Both the position numbers and the translations under genes were made by a program. A stretch of DNA of 64,000 nt, from NCBI GenBank assembly GCA_916048095.2, contig OU696589.1:5095683-5159682 (forward strand). The letters run 5' to 3'. The first letter of the stretch is position 1. Each line of letters begins with the position of its first letter. Under the pieces are notes generated by a model. It was not told the origin of the DNA, ran no database searches, and saw only the letters and a program-made list of their open reading frames with translations. This DNA is from Sacculina carcini. Lineage: Eukaryota > Arthropoda > Thecostraca > Sacculinidae. Shown piece after piece: positions 22,501 through 36,948 of this stretch.

Positions 22501-23034
22501 GACAGCTGGGCCAAAGGCATACTTCAGCAGAGGAACACGCCTGGACCAGACAGCAAATCGCCGGCGGAGATTCTCTACGGTCGTCCGGTGAGAGACATGC
22601 TGCCTGCAAACAGACGACAGTTCAGCTCAGAGTGGCAGAAGTCCAGCGAAGAAGCGGAGAGCGTGATGGACACGTACGAGTGCAAATCCGAGGAGAGGTA
22701 CAACCAGGGCACCAGAGACTTAACCGAGCTAAGCCCAGGAAACAACGTCGCGGTCCAGTGTCACGCGACCAAGGAATGGACCAGGTATGGAGTGATCGTC
22801 GAGAAATTGCCGCATCGTCGATACCTTGTCAAGATGCTCAGCGGACGAGTGGTAGCTCGCAACCGACGACACATTCGCCTGAGATTCGGCCACGCTCTGA
22901 GGCCAGACGTCCAGCCAACAAGTGCATCATCCGAAGGAGACGCAGCACAGAGGAGCGAGGAGCCATGGAGATCAACTCGCTCTCGTCGTCGTCCCCAAAG
23001 GCTCATCGAAGTCATGAAAATGACTAGGGGGGCG
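19578..23034 (+). pseudogene. pol: Plus-strand gypsy gag(NC)-PR-RT-RH-IN, 5'-truncated, unit 2
   Basis: 3457 bp, collinear with unit 1 and carrying the same frameshifts and the stops at 21136, 22066 and 22381 (first bases). The second knuckle is CRRCGKLGHFATKC, against CRICGK in unit 1. Confidence 0.9.
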
Positions 23035-23302
23035 TGTGGAAGTGCGCATCGTAAAGAAAATTACCTCAACAGATGTCGCTAGCAGTCGGGCATCGAGAGT
23101 GGGTCGTCTGCTTAGCGCTAGCAGTCGGGCATCGAGAGTGGGTCGTCTGCTGATCCTACTGAGCCGTTTAAGTGAACGGCAGTGAAGTTTTGAAGCCCGC
23201 GTGTTTCGTGTGTGCTGCTCTTGCGAGTCGCTACTTTCATTTGTGTTACAGTGTTGTTTGTGCGTTATGGTTATCTTGTTAATACAGTCTCAGACTTGAA
23301 CA
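23035..23302 (+). repeat. Gypsy LTR (type 2), unit 2/3 boundary
   Basis: 268 bp with the same 39-bp internal duplication, preceded by the polypurine tract of the unit 2 gypsy. Confidence 0.85.
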
Positions 23303-23910
23303 GAAATCGTGCGGTTTTTGTGGGAATTCCTTGTCTATTACATTAAATATATATTTTAGTGCATTTTAGTTTGGGTTTCGCTTATTTATTTCCCTGCCAA
23401 TTTTTCTTCGATGGCATGCCCATGTGTGCCATATGCCTTTCATCGCATAGTAAAACACAACTCATCTGGAATTTCGTCGACACTTTCTTATTCCACTGCA
23501 TTACTCGTGCGAGGCTGATCAATTATTGTGGTTGAATATATTGAAGTAAAGTTTAACACAAATGCACAATGTAAACACCGACTCCACTGAGCCAGCAACA
23601 CAAACACTACGCAGTTAAAATACAATAGGCGTATCACAACGATATCTCCACCGCACTCGCACACATTCCTCTCCTCACCCGATATTCAATACCGAACTGT
23701 CTCCCATCAACACGACACTTGATACCCAACGCATCGCTGCCACCTGATCCCTCGTCAGCACCTTGCAACGAGTGCATTTTGCAAATACACACCCGCACAC
23801 AAACATACATACACAATGCGGAACACTACGCCAGCAAATGCAATCCCACACACACACACACACATACATGCACACACACACACAAATACAACGCTACAAG
23901 ATCGCGACAC

Positions 23911-25037
23911 ATGAGAATCAAGTACAGGTCAAAGGAAGCAGCTGACGAAGTGTTGAACAACACATGGAAGCTGAAAGACAATGCCGAATACAGCAAGGTT
24001 TGGATCAAACCAGACTCCACGCAGGATCAAAAAGCATTAATCAAGGAAAAAGTCCAACTAATGAAAAAAAAACGAGAAATTGACAGAGGAAGAAAAAAAG
24101 GAGTTTCATTGGAAGTTGGTACATGGAAAAAGCAAGAAATGGTATCGTATGGTAGCAACGGATGCGAAGGAACAGACAGAAAGGCACACACAAGCTTAAT
24201 GTACACAAACATCGACGGGTATATGTCGAGTAGAATCGAGCTGAATGAATACCTGTGTGGAAAAAACCCTGACATTGTTGCTATAGTGGAAACAAAACTC
24301 AAAGAAGGTATTGTAGTTCAAGGCTTGGTTCATAGCAGTTATTACATATCCAGAAGGGATAGAAATAGAAAAGCGGGAGGGGAAGTGATGGTGTTGACTA
24401 AAGACAATATTTATGCAAATGTGGTGTGTATTGGAATGAAGGCGGACTTAATAATGTGAGAGCTAAAACTCTTGATGATGATGATGATGTACGCATATAT
24501 TACAACCAGCTGGAGCAGGAGGTGCAATGCGCAAAACTCTTGGACAGTGTGAAATACTTCATGGCGGTTTATGTGCCGCCAAAAAGTAGTTCATGGAATC
24601 TGAAAGAGTTTGAATAAATGCTCAATGATACTCTGAAAAAACTATGCTATCTAATGAACAAGTACAAAAACTCAACAATTGTAGGAGATTTTAACTGTAA
24701 GGAAGTTGACTGGCAAAATTGGAACGCAAACGGATCACCGAACTCATCGAGTTCAAGACTTATGACACTGATGATGAAAAATTACATGAATCAGTGGGTT
24801 CAAGAGAATACACGATTTAGGGGTTCAGACGAGCCATCAAAACTATACTTGGTTTTTACTGATGAAATGGATATAATAGAATTGTTGACGTATAAGAGCC
24901 CAATTGGTAAAAGCGACCATGTGCTGATAGAGGCAGTTTTAGAGTATGGAAAACCTGCAAAAGGTCTCCGTAAATACTACGGTGATAAACTGAACTGTGA
25001 CAAAGCCAACATAAAACAGCTTAAGAGATATGCGTGA
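23911..25037 (+). pseudogene. LINE endonuclease fragment, unit 3
   Basis: Same as unit 2, including the nine-A run. Confidence 0.8.
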
Positions 25038-25256
25038 GTTAATCATGATTAACAAACGTAACTACTATGGTAGTACAGAGTTGAATGTATGCAACTGAAA
25101 ATAATGTAAAAATGGAATATTTTAAATCAAACACAATGCGCACTGCAACACGACACAGACCAGAAATATTCAAGCTCTACTTTTTGTACATAACCTTGAA
25201 CAGTTGTTTCCACGTTGGAAACACTGGTGTACATTTTATTTTTTTTGGGAACAATA

Positions 25257-25663
25257 ATATTACGTCTCGGGTGTGTTTGGTTCCGATTTGGTCCTAGCCA
25301 GGACCAGATTTAGGCATTTATAGGATCCTGGGCGAAATTTGTGCGAAGGCCTACCCTTCTCGAGGCGGGTGGCCATCGAAATAAGCCTCACCGGGGTGCG
25401 CTGTAAGCTCCACCGGGAAATCATCATTGTCGGTCTTGCCATTAATTTTGGTCATCTTAATCACGTTTGCAGTTTTCATCTTAGTCACGTCCACTGAGTT
25501 TTTTGGTCATTTTTTGAGGTCAACTAAAATGTGAAAGCCTCTGGGCAGGTGACCTCTTTGAACCCCCTAAATCCGGCCCTGGTCTTGGCTCTCTTTGCCT
25601 TTCTTTGTTAGGTCAGGAAAGGCTGGCCTAGGCTGGCCATGATTATTACCCGAGACGTAATAT
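25257..25663. mobile_element. Nested MITE pair, unit 3
   Basis: Outer MITE with the hAT-like element at 25299-25581. Confidence 0.75.
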
Positions 25664-25774
25664 CCCTAGCTCGTTTTATTGTCGACTGTCCCATGTTGCG
25701 TCCCATGTCCGCGTTCAACAAAATTTTGAGCTCAAAAATGAATGCGTACTGTATTTGCTGATATATTCTTTCAG

Positions 25775-25828
25775 CGCCGACACCAACAACGACACCAACA
25801 ACAACAACAACGCCAAAAACTACCACCA
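25775..25828 (+). other. Candidate 54-nt micro-exon, unit 3
   Basis: Identical to units 1 and 2. Confidence 0.4.
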
Positions 25829-26149
25829 GTAAGTTTTTTTTATTATATTTCCAATTAATCAAATTACCGAATTTCTTAAATTACCATTGTATTGTGTCAT
25901 TTATTATTATTGTTATTATTATTAATTACTGGTAAAACTAGTAGCATGGGAAGAGTGCAAATGCACTATTACCACCCCAAGGTGTCCCCATATACCGGAA
26001 GCGCCCAAAAGATTCAGAGAGAAAGAGAGTTCGAAAAGAAAAAAATCTAGAAAGAGAGATGGAAAGAATATAATAAATATATATATCAAGTTTGGAGCAT
26101 TTATAATTAAAAATAGCATTGATAACCCAAATGAAAGTCGCTTATGTTT

Positions 26150-26612
26150 TTACGTCCTTGCTAGAAGATAGATGCTATCCAATTCACCAAAACGTTTGAA
26201 TGGACAACTACCAAAAATGAAGTGATTTGGAGTGAGAGCTTGATGGTCATCAGCTTCTGTGCTGATGTAGGTGAGAGGACGCGAATTTACACAGTTCTCT
26301 ACTTCGCACAAAATTGCGCTCATATCATTGCTGTTCACAGACCGGCGACACAAAAATTTGCGTAGCGAAGATTTCACTGTTCGTACAAGCCTCTCCCAAA
26401 ATCCTACCCACCATGGGGACCTTGGGGCAATAAACCTTCATGAAGGAGAATTCATTCCAAACAGACTGGGCAAATTACCTGACATAGCCTGAAAACTAAG
26501 AGCATTGTCGGAGTATACGACCGAGGGCCATCCCCGTCTGGAAACAAACTTTCTGTAAGCTAAAGTAAAATCAGCCGTCGACAATGAAGTCGTTAGTTAA
26601 AAATGAACCGCT
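26150..26612 (-). pseudogene. pol: BEL/Pao integrase remnant, unit 3
   Basis: Same as unit 2. Confidence 0.85.
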
Positions 26613-26695
26613 CTCACTTCACCTGTGCGTACAGTCGTGGCGTTGTTTTAGTGGTCGGTGGAAATAGCGTACACATGAGCTAATCCTCTAGAGAA

Positions 26696-27062
26696 TGTAA
26701 GCACGAAAAATAAAAAAGAACAAGAAAGCACAATTCCACACGATCACACCGCAACACAATGCACTAAATACTACACTCTCCACCGATCAACACTCTAAAC
26801 CACTGCACAAAACACCACACTCTCACTTCACCAGTAACGCACTGCCCAGCATGCACGACCGATCGTTGACTCAGGGCGGATACCACCCGCGCATGCATGC
26901 ACTCATCGCTTGCGCTTGTGTGACGCAGCTACCTCCGCGCGCGCATACAACAACGTACACAAAATCACACTCCCACGTACGCACACAAATACACATGCAC
27001 GCACGCACAATTATATATAGTACAAGATACAATACCATGCAATACACAATAAACATAATACA
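26696..27062 (-). repeat. 3' LTR of the minus-strand element, unit 3
   Basis: 367 bp, TG...CA ends, polypurine tract adjoining on the right. Confidence 0.85.
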
Positions 27063-28264
27063 TATCCCCCTGATTCTAAGAATCACTATGCCCGATTAGA
27101 ATTATACGCAAAATAATCATTGAACCGCGCCGGACGCTGACTCTGTCGCTGTGGTCGCGCCTGCTGCTGACCGCTACTCGCCGGATCAGTCCCGGCAGTC
27201 CTCTCACCGTACACCATGACGGCTGGCTCGCCATCGTCCGCCACGTCACCGCTCGCCTCGTCCAATCCGTTCGTGCCGCCACCGTTCTCCGTCTCCGCCC
27301 GTGGTCTGACATCACCCACGTGCCTGTTGATGCCATCGACGGCGGCAACGAGGTCTGACACGACACTTGTGACGGTACCCCTGCGACCGACAGCATCACA
27401 CCGTTCTCCGCGCTGCCTCACCCAGACAGGATCGCCGACCTCATAATCGTAGCCACGAACAGATGTGCTGCGCTGTCGCGGGAGTTCGTCACGCATTCGT
27501 ACTCTGTGTCGATACACACCATCAACAGGTCTGCGACCGGCGTCATCCATTGGCGTCAAATTGTGCAGCATCACAGCCTCTCTCACACTGCACTGTTTCC
27601 TCGCCACAATGGTCTTGACAGTCCGATGCGACCTCTCCGCTATGCCGTTTCCTTCTGGGCGAAAAGCATACCGATAGCGAATGCTCACACCCCAACGTTC
27701 CATCGCCCGCACAAAAGACTGTCCACGAAAAGACGTGTCGTTGTCCAGAAGTATCTCATTTGGGTTCCACGCTCACTAAAAATATCATCGAAAATGTCCG
27801 CCACTTCATCGCTGCTGCGACTGCGAACCTTGCGCCAGAGAGAAAACCTCGAAGGACCACAATCGATGAGAGACACATACAATAAATTACGCACATGCAC
27901 AAAATCTGCTGCCAGTCGGTGCCAGTTTTGATTCACGCTCATTTTCCCGTGTCTCCATTTCACTGACGCCGGGCAAAACTAATTGCAGATGTCACACGAC
28001 CTCACAACATCTGCGACTTCCCGCTTGCTCACGTAAAGCTTTTTCCTCCGGCAAAAGTACCGCGTTCGGTGGATGCCCGGATGTCCGGCGTCGTGGTGAA
28101 TCTGCCTGATGCGAGAACGCACGTCAGTCGGTTGAGCACCTGCGGCACACACTCATTTGTCCTGTTTCAACCAGTGACCAGGCACACGAGTCAGGCAATC
28201 TGCTTTATTCCTCTCAGACACCACCTTCATTACTTCAACCGTCAGGTCGTACTCGTCCAACAAT
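27063..28264 (-). pseudogene. pol: Integrase/RNase H end of the minus-strand element, unit 3
   Basis: As in unit 1; same linker and finger stops. Confidence 0.85.
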
Positions 28265-31200
28265 AACAGGCGATACGGAGAAAATAGAGACCGATAGAGT
28301 CGGCAGAGTGCACGGTGTTCGCAGTAGCTTCAGTAAGCATGCTAGCCGAGCACCTTCGAGTTCTGAACCAGAGTGTCCCCGGTGCGGAAGACACCACGCG
28401 CGCAAAGGCAAGTGCGCAGCACATGACCAGAAGTGCAGAAGATGCGGCAAATTAGGTCATTTTGCCACGAAATGCAAGACATCCCTCGATGACAGAGATC
28501 GCGCCGAGAACATAACCGTTGCCAACAAACAGTGGAAAAACAGGTATGTGTCAGCAGCGATTGTTTCAAGCGTCATGTCAGTCCGAGCTCCCCGTGTGGA
28601 TGTTGTCGTCGATGGACATGTGACGGTGTCTGCGTTGCCGGACACAGGAGCCGACATTACAGTGGCTGGGGTGGATGTGCTGGAAAAATTTGAGCACATC
28701 AACAACCTGCTGCCCAGCACGGATCGACCGTATTCAGCCGATGGCACCAGAATGTGTCCAGTCGGTATATGTCCAACGACCGTTTCCCTCGGCGAGTTGT
28801 CAGTCGAAGTGGATGTACATGCATGTACTCAAAGGAGTATCCGGAATGCTTCTGTCGTGGAGCGTGTGTCGAGAATTGGGCATCATTTCGAGGGATTATC
28901 CGAATCAACTGAACCCGTCCGCGGTGAACATCGTCGCAGAGGCCAACGATCGAAAGCGTATATCGCCAGCTGAAGATGTCATCAGCGAATTTCGCGACGT
29001 CTTCAGTGAAGAGATTAAATGCTTGCCGGGTGAATCGTTCAAGATCAGAGTCGCCGATGGTAGCAGACCTCACAGCGTCACAGCGCCGCGTTGGGTGCCA
29101 CTCCCGCTACGTGATGCCTTGAAAGAGGAACTGCACTCACTGGAGTCACAAGGTATCATCACACGTATACCAGAACCGACGGAATGGTGTTCCCCGATAG
29201 TGGTGACGCCGAAAAAAGGTGGGAAAATTCGTCTGTGTGTCGATCTCACCAAACTCAACCGATGCATTCAGAGTTTCAGTCCAGCACACCAGCGGAGTGT
29301 GTAGCATCTATGGTAACGGCTGAAGCAAAATGTTTTGCAGTGTTTGACGCAGCTAAAGGCTATCATCAGTGCCCGCTCAGTCAGGAAAGCCAACCGTTGA
29401 CCACCTTCATCACTCCGTTTGGTCGATACATGTTCCGCCGTGCGCCGTACGGCATCTCGTCGATATCTGACCACTACAATCGTCGGATGAACGAGGCTCT
29501 TGAGGGACTGACAGGAGTCCCAAGACTAGTAGATGACGTCATCATTTATGGCAGCTCAAAAGAGGAACTTCAAGAACGTGCCACCAATTTCTTGGTCAGA
29601 TGCCGTCAGCGGAAAATAACTTTGAATCGCAACAAAGTTCAGTATATGTTGCCACGGTGTAAATTCGCAGGATTCGAAGTCAGCGCAAGCGGGTATTCTA
29701 TCGACACTGCTCTGAACGAAGATATCTCGAAATTTCCGGTTCCGACAAACTTGACGAATCTGCGCTCATTCTTTGGTCTGTGCAGCCAAATCGGTTCATT
29801 TTCGCCGGATCTGTCAAAATGGTAGGTTCCTCTTCGTGGATTGTTGAGCACGAAAAACACGTTGATGTGGGAAGACCGGCATACTGCAGCATTTCATGAA
29901 GCACGAAAAGCTTTGTCATCACTAGATGTGCTGAAATATTTCGACGCTAAAGCTCCGACATATCTGCATACAGATGTTAGTCGTCTGAACGGGCTTGGTT
30001 TCATGCTTCAACAAAAACAGCCGAATGGCGAAATGGGCGTCGTGCAATGTGGATCGCGCTTTCTGAACGACGCAGAAAGCCGTTATGCCGCGATCGAATT
30101 GGAGCTGCTGGCCATAGTGTGGGCATTCAAAAAATGTCGCCCGTTTCTTTCCGGTCTTGAACACTTCGAGGTTTTGACAGATCACCGGCCATTAGTACCA
30201 ATCCTCAACTCAAAATCGATCGATGACCTGGCTAATCCGCGACTACAGCGTTTGCGGTTTAAGCTGGAAGAGATTGGACCATTCTCCGCTCGATGGGTCC
30301 CGGGGAAGCAGCACACTGCCGCTGACGCGCTTTCGCGGCATCCCGTTTCGCCCGCAACGGAGAAAGAAGAGGCCGGTGACAGCACGACCATCGCTGCGTG
30401 CGTCACTACGGATCCAGAGATCCCCGACCTCAATCTACAGCAGCTGAAGGCGGAATCTGCAGCTGACCTTGAGCTACAGATGCTCCAGCAAACCATCATG
30501 GACGGATTTCCGGATCGCAAAGGCGATATGAACAACAAGCTTCAACGCTACTGGCCTGTACACGAACGACTGTCGGTGGAAGACGATCTGGTGTTCCTTG
30601 GTCGCCGGCTGGTCATCCCGAAGTCCATGAGGTCACAAATATTGCGTGACCTGCACGCGAGTCATGCGGGCAAAGAAAAAACCAAGCAGCGAGCTCGGCA
30701 GGCCGTTTATTGGCCCGGTATTGATGTCGACATCGACAACATCACCAAACATTGAGGTAAATGCCAACAATACCTACCATCACAGGCTCCAGAAACCATG
30801 GCGCGTCATGCAAAGGCTACTCGACCGTTCGAATACGTCTCCGTCGACATTGCTGAACACGGAGGACACAAGTTCATCGTCCTGGTGGAACATCTCTCAG
30901 GGTGGCAATTCGTCAACGACCTGGGATCATCGGCGGTCACAAGACGTCTACTTGATACTTTCCGTACCATCTTCTGCATGGTGGGCGTGCCTGTGATAAT
31001 CTACTCCGACGGAGGACCGCAGTTCACATCGGGAGAATTCGCTCGATGTGCGGAGCTATGGCGTTTCTAACACGTGCGCTCATCACCCCATTACCCGCAA
31101 TCGAATGGAAGAGCCGAGGCCGCCGTCAAATCGGCCAAAGCGCTGATTAAAAAGTGCTGGGATGGGGGGAGAGGAGGCCTTGACGTTGACAGCTGGGCCA

Positions 31201-31721
31201 AAGGCATACTTCAGCAGAGGAACACGCCTGGACCAGACAGCAAATCGCCGGCGGAGATTCTCTACGGTCGTCCGGTGAGAGACATGCTGCCTGCAAACAG
31301 ACGACAGTTCAGCTCAGAGTGGCAGAAGTCCAGCGAAGAAGCGGAGAGCGTGATGGACACGTACGAGTGCAAATCCGAGGAGAGGTACAACCAGGGCACC
31401 AGAGACTTAACCGAGCTAAGCCCAGGAAACAACGTCGCGGTCCAGTGTCACGCGACCAAGGAATGGACCAGGTATGGAGTGATCGTCGAGAAATTGCCGC
31501 ATCGTCGATACCTTGTCAAGATGCTCAGCGGACGAGTGGTAGCTCGCAACCGACGACACATTCGCCTGAGATTCGGCCACGCTCTGAGGCCAGACGTCCA
31601 GCCAACAAGTGCATCATCCGAAGGAGACGCAGCACAGAGGAGCGAGGAGCCATGGAGATCAACTCGCTCTCGTCGTCGTCCCCAAAGGCTCATCGAAGTC
31701 ATGAAAATGACTAGGGGGGCG
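28265..31721 (+). pseudogene. pol: Plus-strand gypsy gag(NC)-PR-RT-RH-IN, unit 3
   Basis: Collinear with unit 2. Stops begin at 29823, 30753 and 31068. ITRIPEPTEW replaces ITRITEPTEW in the RT fingers. Confidence 0.9.
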
Positions 31722-31989
31722 TGTGGAAGTGCGCATCGTAAAGAAAATTACCTCAACAGATGTCGCTAGCAGTCGGGCATCGAGAGTGGGTCGTCTGCTT
31801 AGCGCTAGCAGTCGGGCATCGAGAGTGGGTCGTCTGCTGATCCTACTGAGCCGTTTAAGTGAACGGCAGTGAAGTTTTGAAGCCCGCGTGTTTCGTGTGT
31901 GCTGCTCTTGCGAGTCGCTACTTTCATTTGTGTTACAGTGTTGTTTGTGCGTTATGGTTATCTTGTTAATACAGTCTCAGACTTGAACA
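31722..31989 (+). repeat. Gypsy LTR (type 2), unit 3/4 boundary
   Basis: 268 bp, as in the other internal units. Confidence 0.85.
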
Positions 31990-32595
31990 GAAATCGTGCG
32001 GTTTTTGTGGGAATTCCTTGTCTATTACATTAAATATATATTTTAGTGCATTTTAGTTTGGGTTTCGCTTATTTATTTCCCTGCCAATTTTTCTTCGATG
32101 GCATGCCCATGTGTGCCATATGCCTTTCATCGCATAGTAAAACACAACTCATCTGGAATTTCGTCGACACTTTCTTATTCCACTGCATTACTCGTGCGAG
32201 GCTGATCAATTATTGTGGTTGAATATATTGAAGTAAAGTTTAACACAAATGCACAATGTAAACACCGACTCCACTGAGCCAGCAACACAAACACTACGCA
32301 GTTAAAATACAATAGGCGTATCACAACGATATCTCCACCGCACTCGCACACATTCCTCTCCTCACCCGATATTCAATACCGAACTGTCTCCCATCAACAC
32401 GACACTTGATACCCAACGCATCGCTGCCACCTGATCCCTCGTCAGCACCTTGCAACGAGTGCATTTTGCAAATACACACCCGCACACAAACATACATACA
32501 CAATGCGGAACACTACGCCAGCAAATGCAATCCCACACACACACACACACATACATGCACACACACACAAATACAACGCTACAAGATCGCGACAC

Positions 32596-33721
32596 ATGAG
32601 AATCAAGTACAGGTCAAAGGAAGCAGCTGACGAAGTGTTGAACAACACATGGAAGCTGAAAGACAATGCCGAATACAGCAAGGTTTGGATCAAACCAGAC
32701 TCCACGCAGGATCAAAAAGCATTAATCAAGGAAAAAGTCCAACTAATGAAAAAAAAAGAGAAATTGACAGAGGAAGAAAAAAAGGAGTTTCATTGGAAGT
32801 TGGTACATGGAAAAAGCAAGAAATGGTATCGTATGGTAGCAACGGATGCGAAGGAACAGACAGAAAGGCACACACAAGCTTAATGTACACAAACATCGAC
32901 GGGTATATGTCGAGTAGAATCGAGCTGAATGAATACCTGTGTGGAAAAAACCCTGACATTGTTGCTATAGTGGAAACAAAACTCAAAGAAGGTATTGTAG
33001 TTCAAGGCTTGGTTCATAGCAGTTATTACATATCCAGAAGGGATAGAAATAGAAAAGCGGGAGGGGAAGTGATGGTGTTGACTAAAGACAATATTTATGC
33101 AAATGTGGTGTGTATTGGAATGAAGGCGGACTTAATAATGTGAGAGCTAAAACTCTTGATGATGATGATGATGTACGCATATATTACAACCAGCTGGAGC
33201 AGGAGGTGCAATGCGCAAAACTCTTGGACAGTGTGAAATACTTCATGGCGGTTTATGTGCCGCCAAAAAGTAGTTCATGGAATCTGAAAGAGTTTGAATA
33301 AATGCTCAATGATACTCTGAAAAAACTATGCTATCTAATGAACAAGTACAAAAACTCAACAATTGTAGGAGATTTTAACTGTAAGGAAGTTGACTGGCAA
33401 AATTGGAACGCAAACGGATCACCGAACTCATCGAGTTCAAGACTTATGACACTGATGATGAAAAATTACATGAATCAGTGGGTTCAAGAGAATACACGAT
33501 TCAGGGGTTCAGACGAGCCATCAAAACTATACTTGGTTTTTACTGATGAAATGGATATAATAGAATTGTTGACGTATAAGAGCCCAATTGGTAAAAGCGA
33601 CCATGTGCTGATAGAGGCAGTTTTAGAGTATGGAAAACCTGCAAAAGGTCTCCGTAAATACTACGGTGATAAACTGAACTGTGACAAAGCCAACATAAAA
33701 CAGCTTAAGAGATATGCGTGA
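32596..33721 (+). pseudogene. LINE endonuclease fragment, unit 4
   Basis: Same insert and stops. The A-run variant keeps the KKWYR-containing frame open to 32883, as in unit 1. Confidence 0.8.
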
Positions 33722-33940
33722 GTTAATCATGATTAACAAACGTAACTACTATGGTAGTACAGAGTTGAATGTATGCAACTGAAAATAATGTAAAAATGGA
33801 ATATTTTAAATCAAACACAATGCGCACTGCAACACGACACAGACCAGAAATATTCAAGCTCTACTTTTTGTACATAACCTTGAACAGTTGTTTCCACGTT
33901 GGAAACACTGGTGTACATTTTATTTTTTTTGGGAACAATA

Positions 33941-34347
33941 ATATTACGTCTCGGGTGTGTTTGGTTCCGATTTGGTCCTAGCCAGGACCAGATTTAGGCA
34001 TTTATAGGATCCTGGGCGAAATTTGTGCGAAGGCCTACCCTTCTCGAGGCGGGTGGCCATCGAAATAAGCCTCACCGGGGTGCGCTGTAAGCTCCACCGG
34101 GAAATCATCATTGTCGGTCTTGCCATTAATTTTGGTCATCTTAATCACGTTTGCAGTTTTCATCTTAGTCACGTCCACTGAGTTTTTTGGTCATTTTTTG
34201 AGGTCAACTAAAATGTGAAAGCCTCTGGGCAGGTGACCTCTTTGAACCCCCTAAATCCGGCCCTGGTCTTGGCTCTCTTTGCCTTTCTTTGTTAGGTCAG
34301 GAAAGGCTGGCCTAGGCTGGCCATGATTATTACCCGAGACGTAATAT
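33941..34347. mobile_element. Nested MITE pair, unit 4
   Basis: Outer MITE with the hAT-like element at 33983-34265. Confidence 0.75.
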
Positions 34348-34458
34348 CCCTAGCTCGTTTTATTGTCGACTGTCCCATGTTGCGTCCCATGTCCGCGTTC
34401 AACAAAATTTTGAGCTCAAAAATGAATGCGTACTGTATTTGCTGATATATTCTTTCAG

Positions 34459-34512
34459 CGCCGACACCAACAACGACACCAACAACAACAACAACGCCAA
34501 AAACTACCACCA
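34459..34512 (+). other. Candidate 54-nt micro-exon, unit 4
   Basis: Identical to units 1-3. Confidence 0.4.
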
Positions 34513-34833
34513 GTAAGTTTTTTTTATTATATTTCCAATTAATCAAATTACCGAATTTCTTAAATTACCATTGTATTGTGTCATTTATTATTATTGTTAT
34601 TATTATTAATTACTGGTAAAACTAGTAGCATGGGAAGAGTGCAAATGCACTATTACCACCCCAAGGTGTCCCCATATACCGGAAGCGCCCAAAAGATTCA
34701 GAGAGAAAGAGAGTTCGAAAAGAAAAAAATCTAGAAAGAGAGATGGAAAGAATATAATAAATATATATATCAAGTTTGGAGCATTTATAATTAAAAATAG
34801 CATTGATAACCCAAATGAAAGTCGCTTATGTTT

Positions 34834-35296
34834 TTACGTCCTTGCTAGAAGATAGATGCTATCCAATTCACCAAAACGTTTGAATGGACAACTACCAAAA
34901 ATGAAGTGATTTGGAGTGAGAGCTTGATGGTCATCAGCTTCTGTGCTGATGTAGGTGAGAGGACGCGAATTTACACAGTTCTCTACTTCGCACAAAATTG
35001 CGCTCATATCATTGCTGTTCACAGACCGGCGACACAAAAATTTGCGTAGCGAAGATTTCACTGTTCGTACAAGCCTCTCCCAAAATCCTACCCACCATGG
35101 GGACCTTGGGGCAATAAACCTTCATGAAGGAGAATTCATTCCAAACAGACTGGGCAAATTACCTGACATAGCCTGAAAACTAAGAGCATTGTCGGAGTAT
35201 ACGACCGAGGGCCATCCCCGTCTGGAAACAAACTTTCTGTAAGCTAAAGTAAAATCAGCCGTCGACAATGAAGTCGTTAGTTAAAAATGAACCGCT
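34834..35296 (-). pseudogene. pol: BEL/Pao integrase remnant, unit 4
   Basis: Same as unit 2. Confidence 0.85.
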
Positions 35297-35379
35297 CTCA
35301 CTTCACCTGTGCGTACAGTCGTGGTGTTGTTTTAGTGGTCGGTGGAAATAGCGTACACATGAGCTAATCCTCTAGAGAA

Positions 35380-35746
35380 TGTAAGCACGAAAAATAAAAA
35401 AGAACAAGAAAGCACAATTCCACACGATCACACCGCAACACAATGCACTAAATACTACACTCTCCACCGATCAACACTCTAAACCACTGCACAAAACACC
35501 ACACTCTCACTTCACCAGTAACGCACTGCCCAGCATGCACGACCGATCGTTGACTCAGGGCGGATACCACCCGCGCATGCATGCACTCATCGCTTGCGCT
35601 TGTGTGACGCAGCTACCTCCGCGCGCGCATACAACAACGTACACAAAATCACACTCCCACGTACGCACACAAATACACATGCACGCACGCACAATTATAT
35701 ATAGTACAAGATACAATACCATGCAATACACAATAAACATAATACA
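35380..35746 (-). repeat. 3' LTR of the minus-strand element, unit 4
   Basis: 367 bp, same ends and flanks as unit 3. Confidence 0.85.
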
Positions 35747-36948
35747 TATCCCCCTGATTCTAAGAATCACTATGCCCGATTAGAATTATACGCAAAATAA
35801 TCATTGAACCGCGCCGGACGCTGACTCTGTCGCTGTGGTCGCGCCTGCTGCTGACCGCTACTCGCCGGATCAGTCCCGGCAGTCCTCTCACCGTACACCA
35901 TGACGGCTGGCTCGCCATCGTCCGCCACGTCACCGCTCGCCTCGTCCAATCCGTTCGTGCCGCCACCGTTCTCCGTCTCCGCCCGTGGTCTGACATCACC
36001 CACGTGCCTGTTGATGCCATCGACGGCGGCAACGAGGTCTGACACGACACTTGTGACGGTACCCCTGCGACCGACAGCATCACACCGTTCTCCGCGCTGC
36101 CTCACCCAGACAGGATCGCCGACCTCATAATCGTAGCCACGAACAGATGTGCTGCGCTGTCGCGGGAGTTCGTCACGCATTCGTACTCTGTGTCGATACA
36201 CACCATCAACAGGTCTGCGACCGGCGTCATCCATTGGCGTCAAATTGTGCAGCATCACAGCCTCTCTCACACTGCACTGTTTCCTCGCCACAATGGTCTT
36301 GACAGTCCGATGCGACCTCTCCGCTATGCCGTTTCCTTCTGGGCGAAAAGCATACCGATAGCGAATGCTCACACCCCAACGTTCCATCGCCCGCACAAAA
36401 GACTGTCCACGAAAAGACGTGTCGTTGTCCAGAAGTATCTCATTTGGGTTCCACGCTCACTAAAAATATCATCGAAAATGTCCGCCACTTCATCGCTGCT
36501 GCGACTGCGAACCTTGCGCCAGAGAGAAAACCTCGAAGGACCACAATCGATGAGAGACACATACAATAAATTACGCACATGCACAAAATCTGCTGCCAGT
36601 CGGTGCCAGTTTTGATTCACGCTCATTTTCCCGTGTCTCCATTTCACTGACGCCGGGCAAAACTAATTGCAGATGTCACACGACCTCACAACATCTGCGA
36701 CTTCCCGCTTGCTCACGTAAAGCTTTTTCCTCCGGCAAAAGTACCGCGTTCGGTGGATGCCCGGATGTCCGGCGTCGTGGTGAATCTGCCTGATGCGAGA
36801 ACGCACGTCAGTCGGTTGAGCACCTGCGGCACACACTCATTTGTCCTGTTTCAACCAGTGACCAGGCACACGAGTCAGGCAATCTGCTTTATTCCTCTCA
36901 GACACCACCTTCATTACTTCAACCGTCAGGTCGTACTCGTCCAACAAT
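35747..36948 (-). pseudogene. pol: Integrase/RNase H end of the minus-strand element, unit 4
   Basis: As in unit 3. Confidence 0.85.

Larger units (their letters stand above)
14348..23034 (+). repeat. Tandem array unit 2 (8687 bp)
   Basis: Same order as unit 1 with about 0.1-0.3% differences. Private variants include CATCACAACC at about 18895, an extra A near 19090, and GAGTAGGG at about 19503. Confidence 0.95.
23035..31721 (+). repeat. Tandem array unit 3 (8687 bp)
   Basis: Nearly identical to units 2 and 4. Private variants include ACGATTTAGG at about 24815 and ATACCAGAACC at about 29168, which changes a Thr to Pro in the RT. Confidence 0.95.
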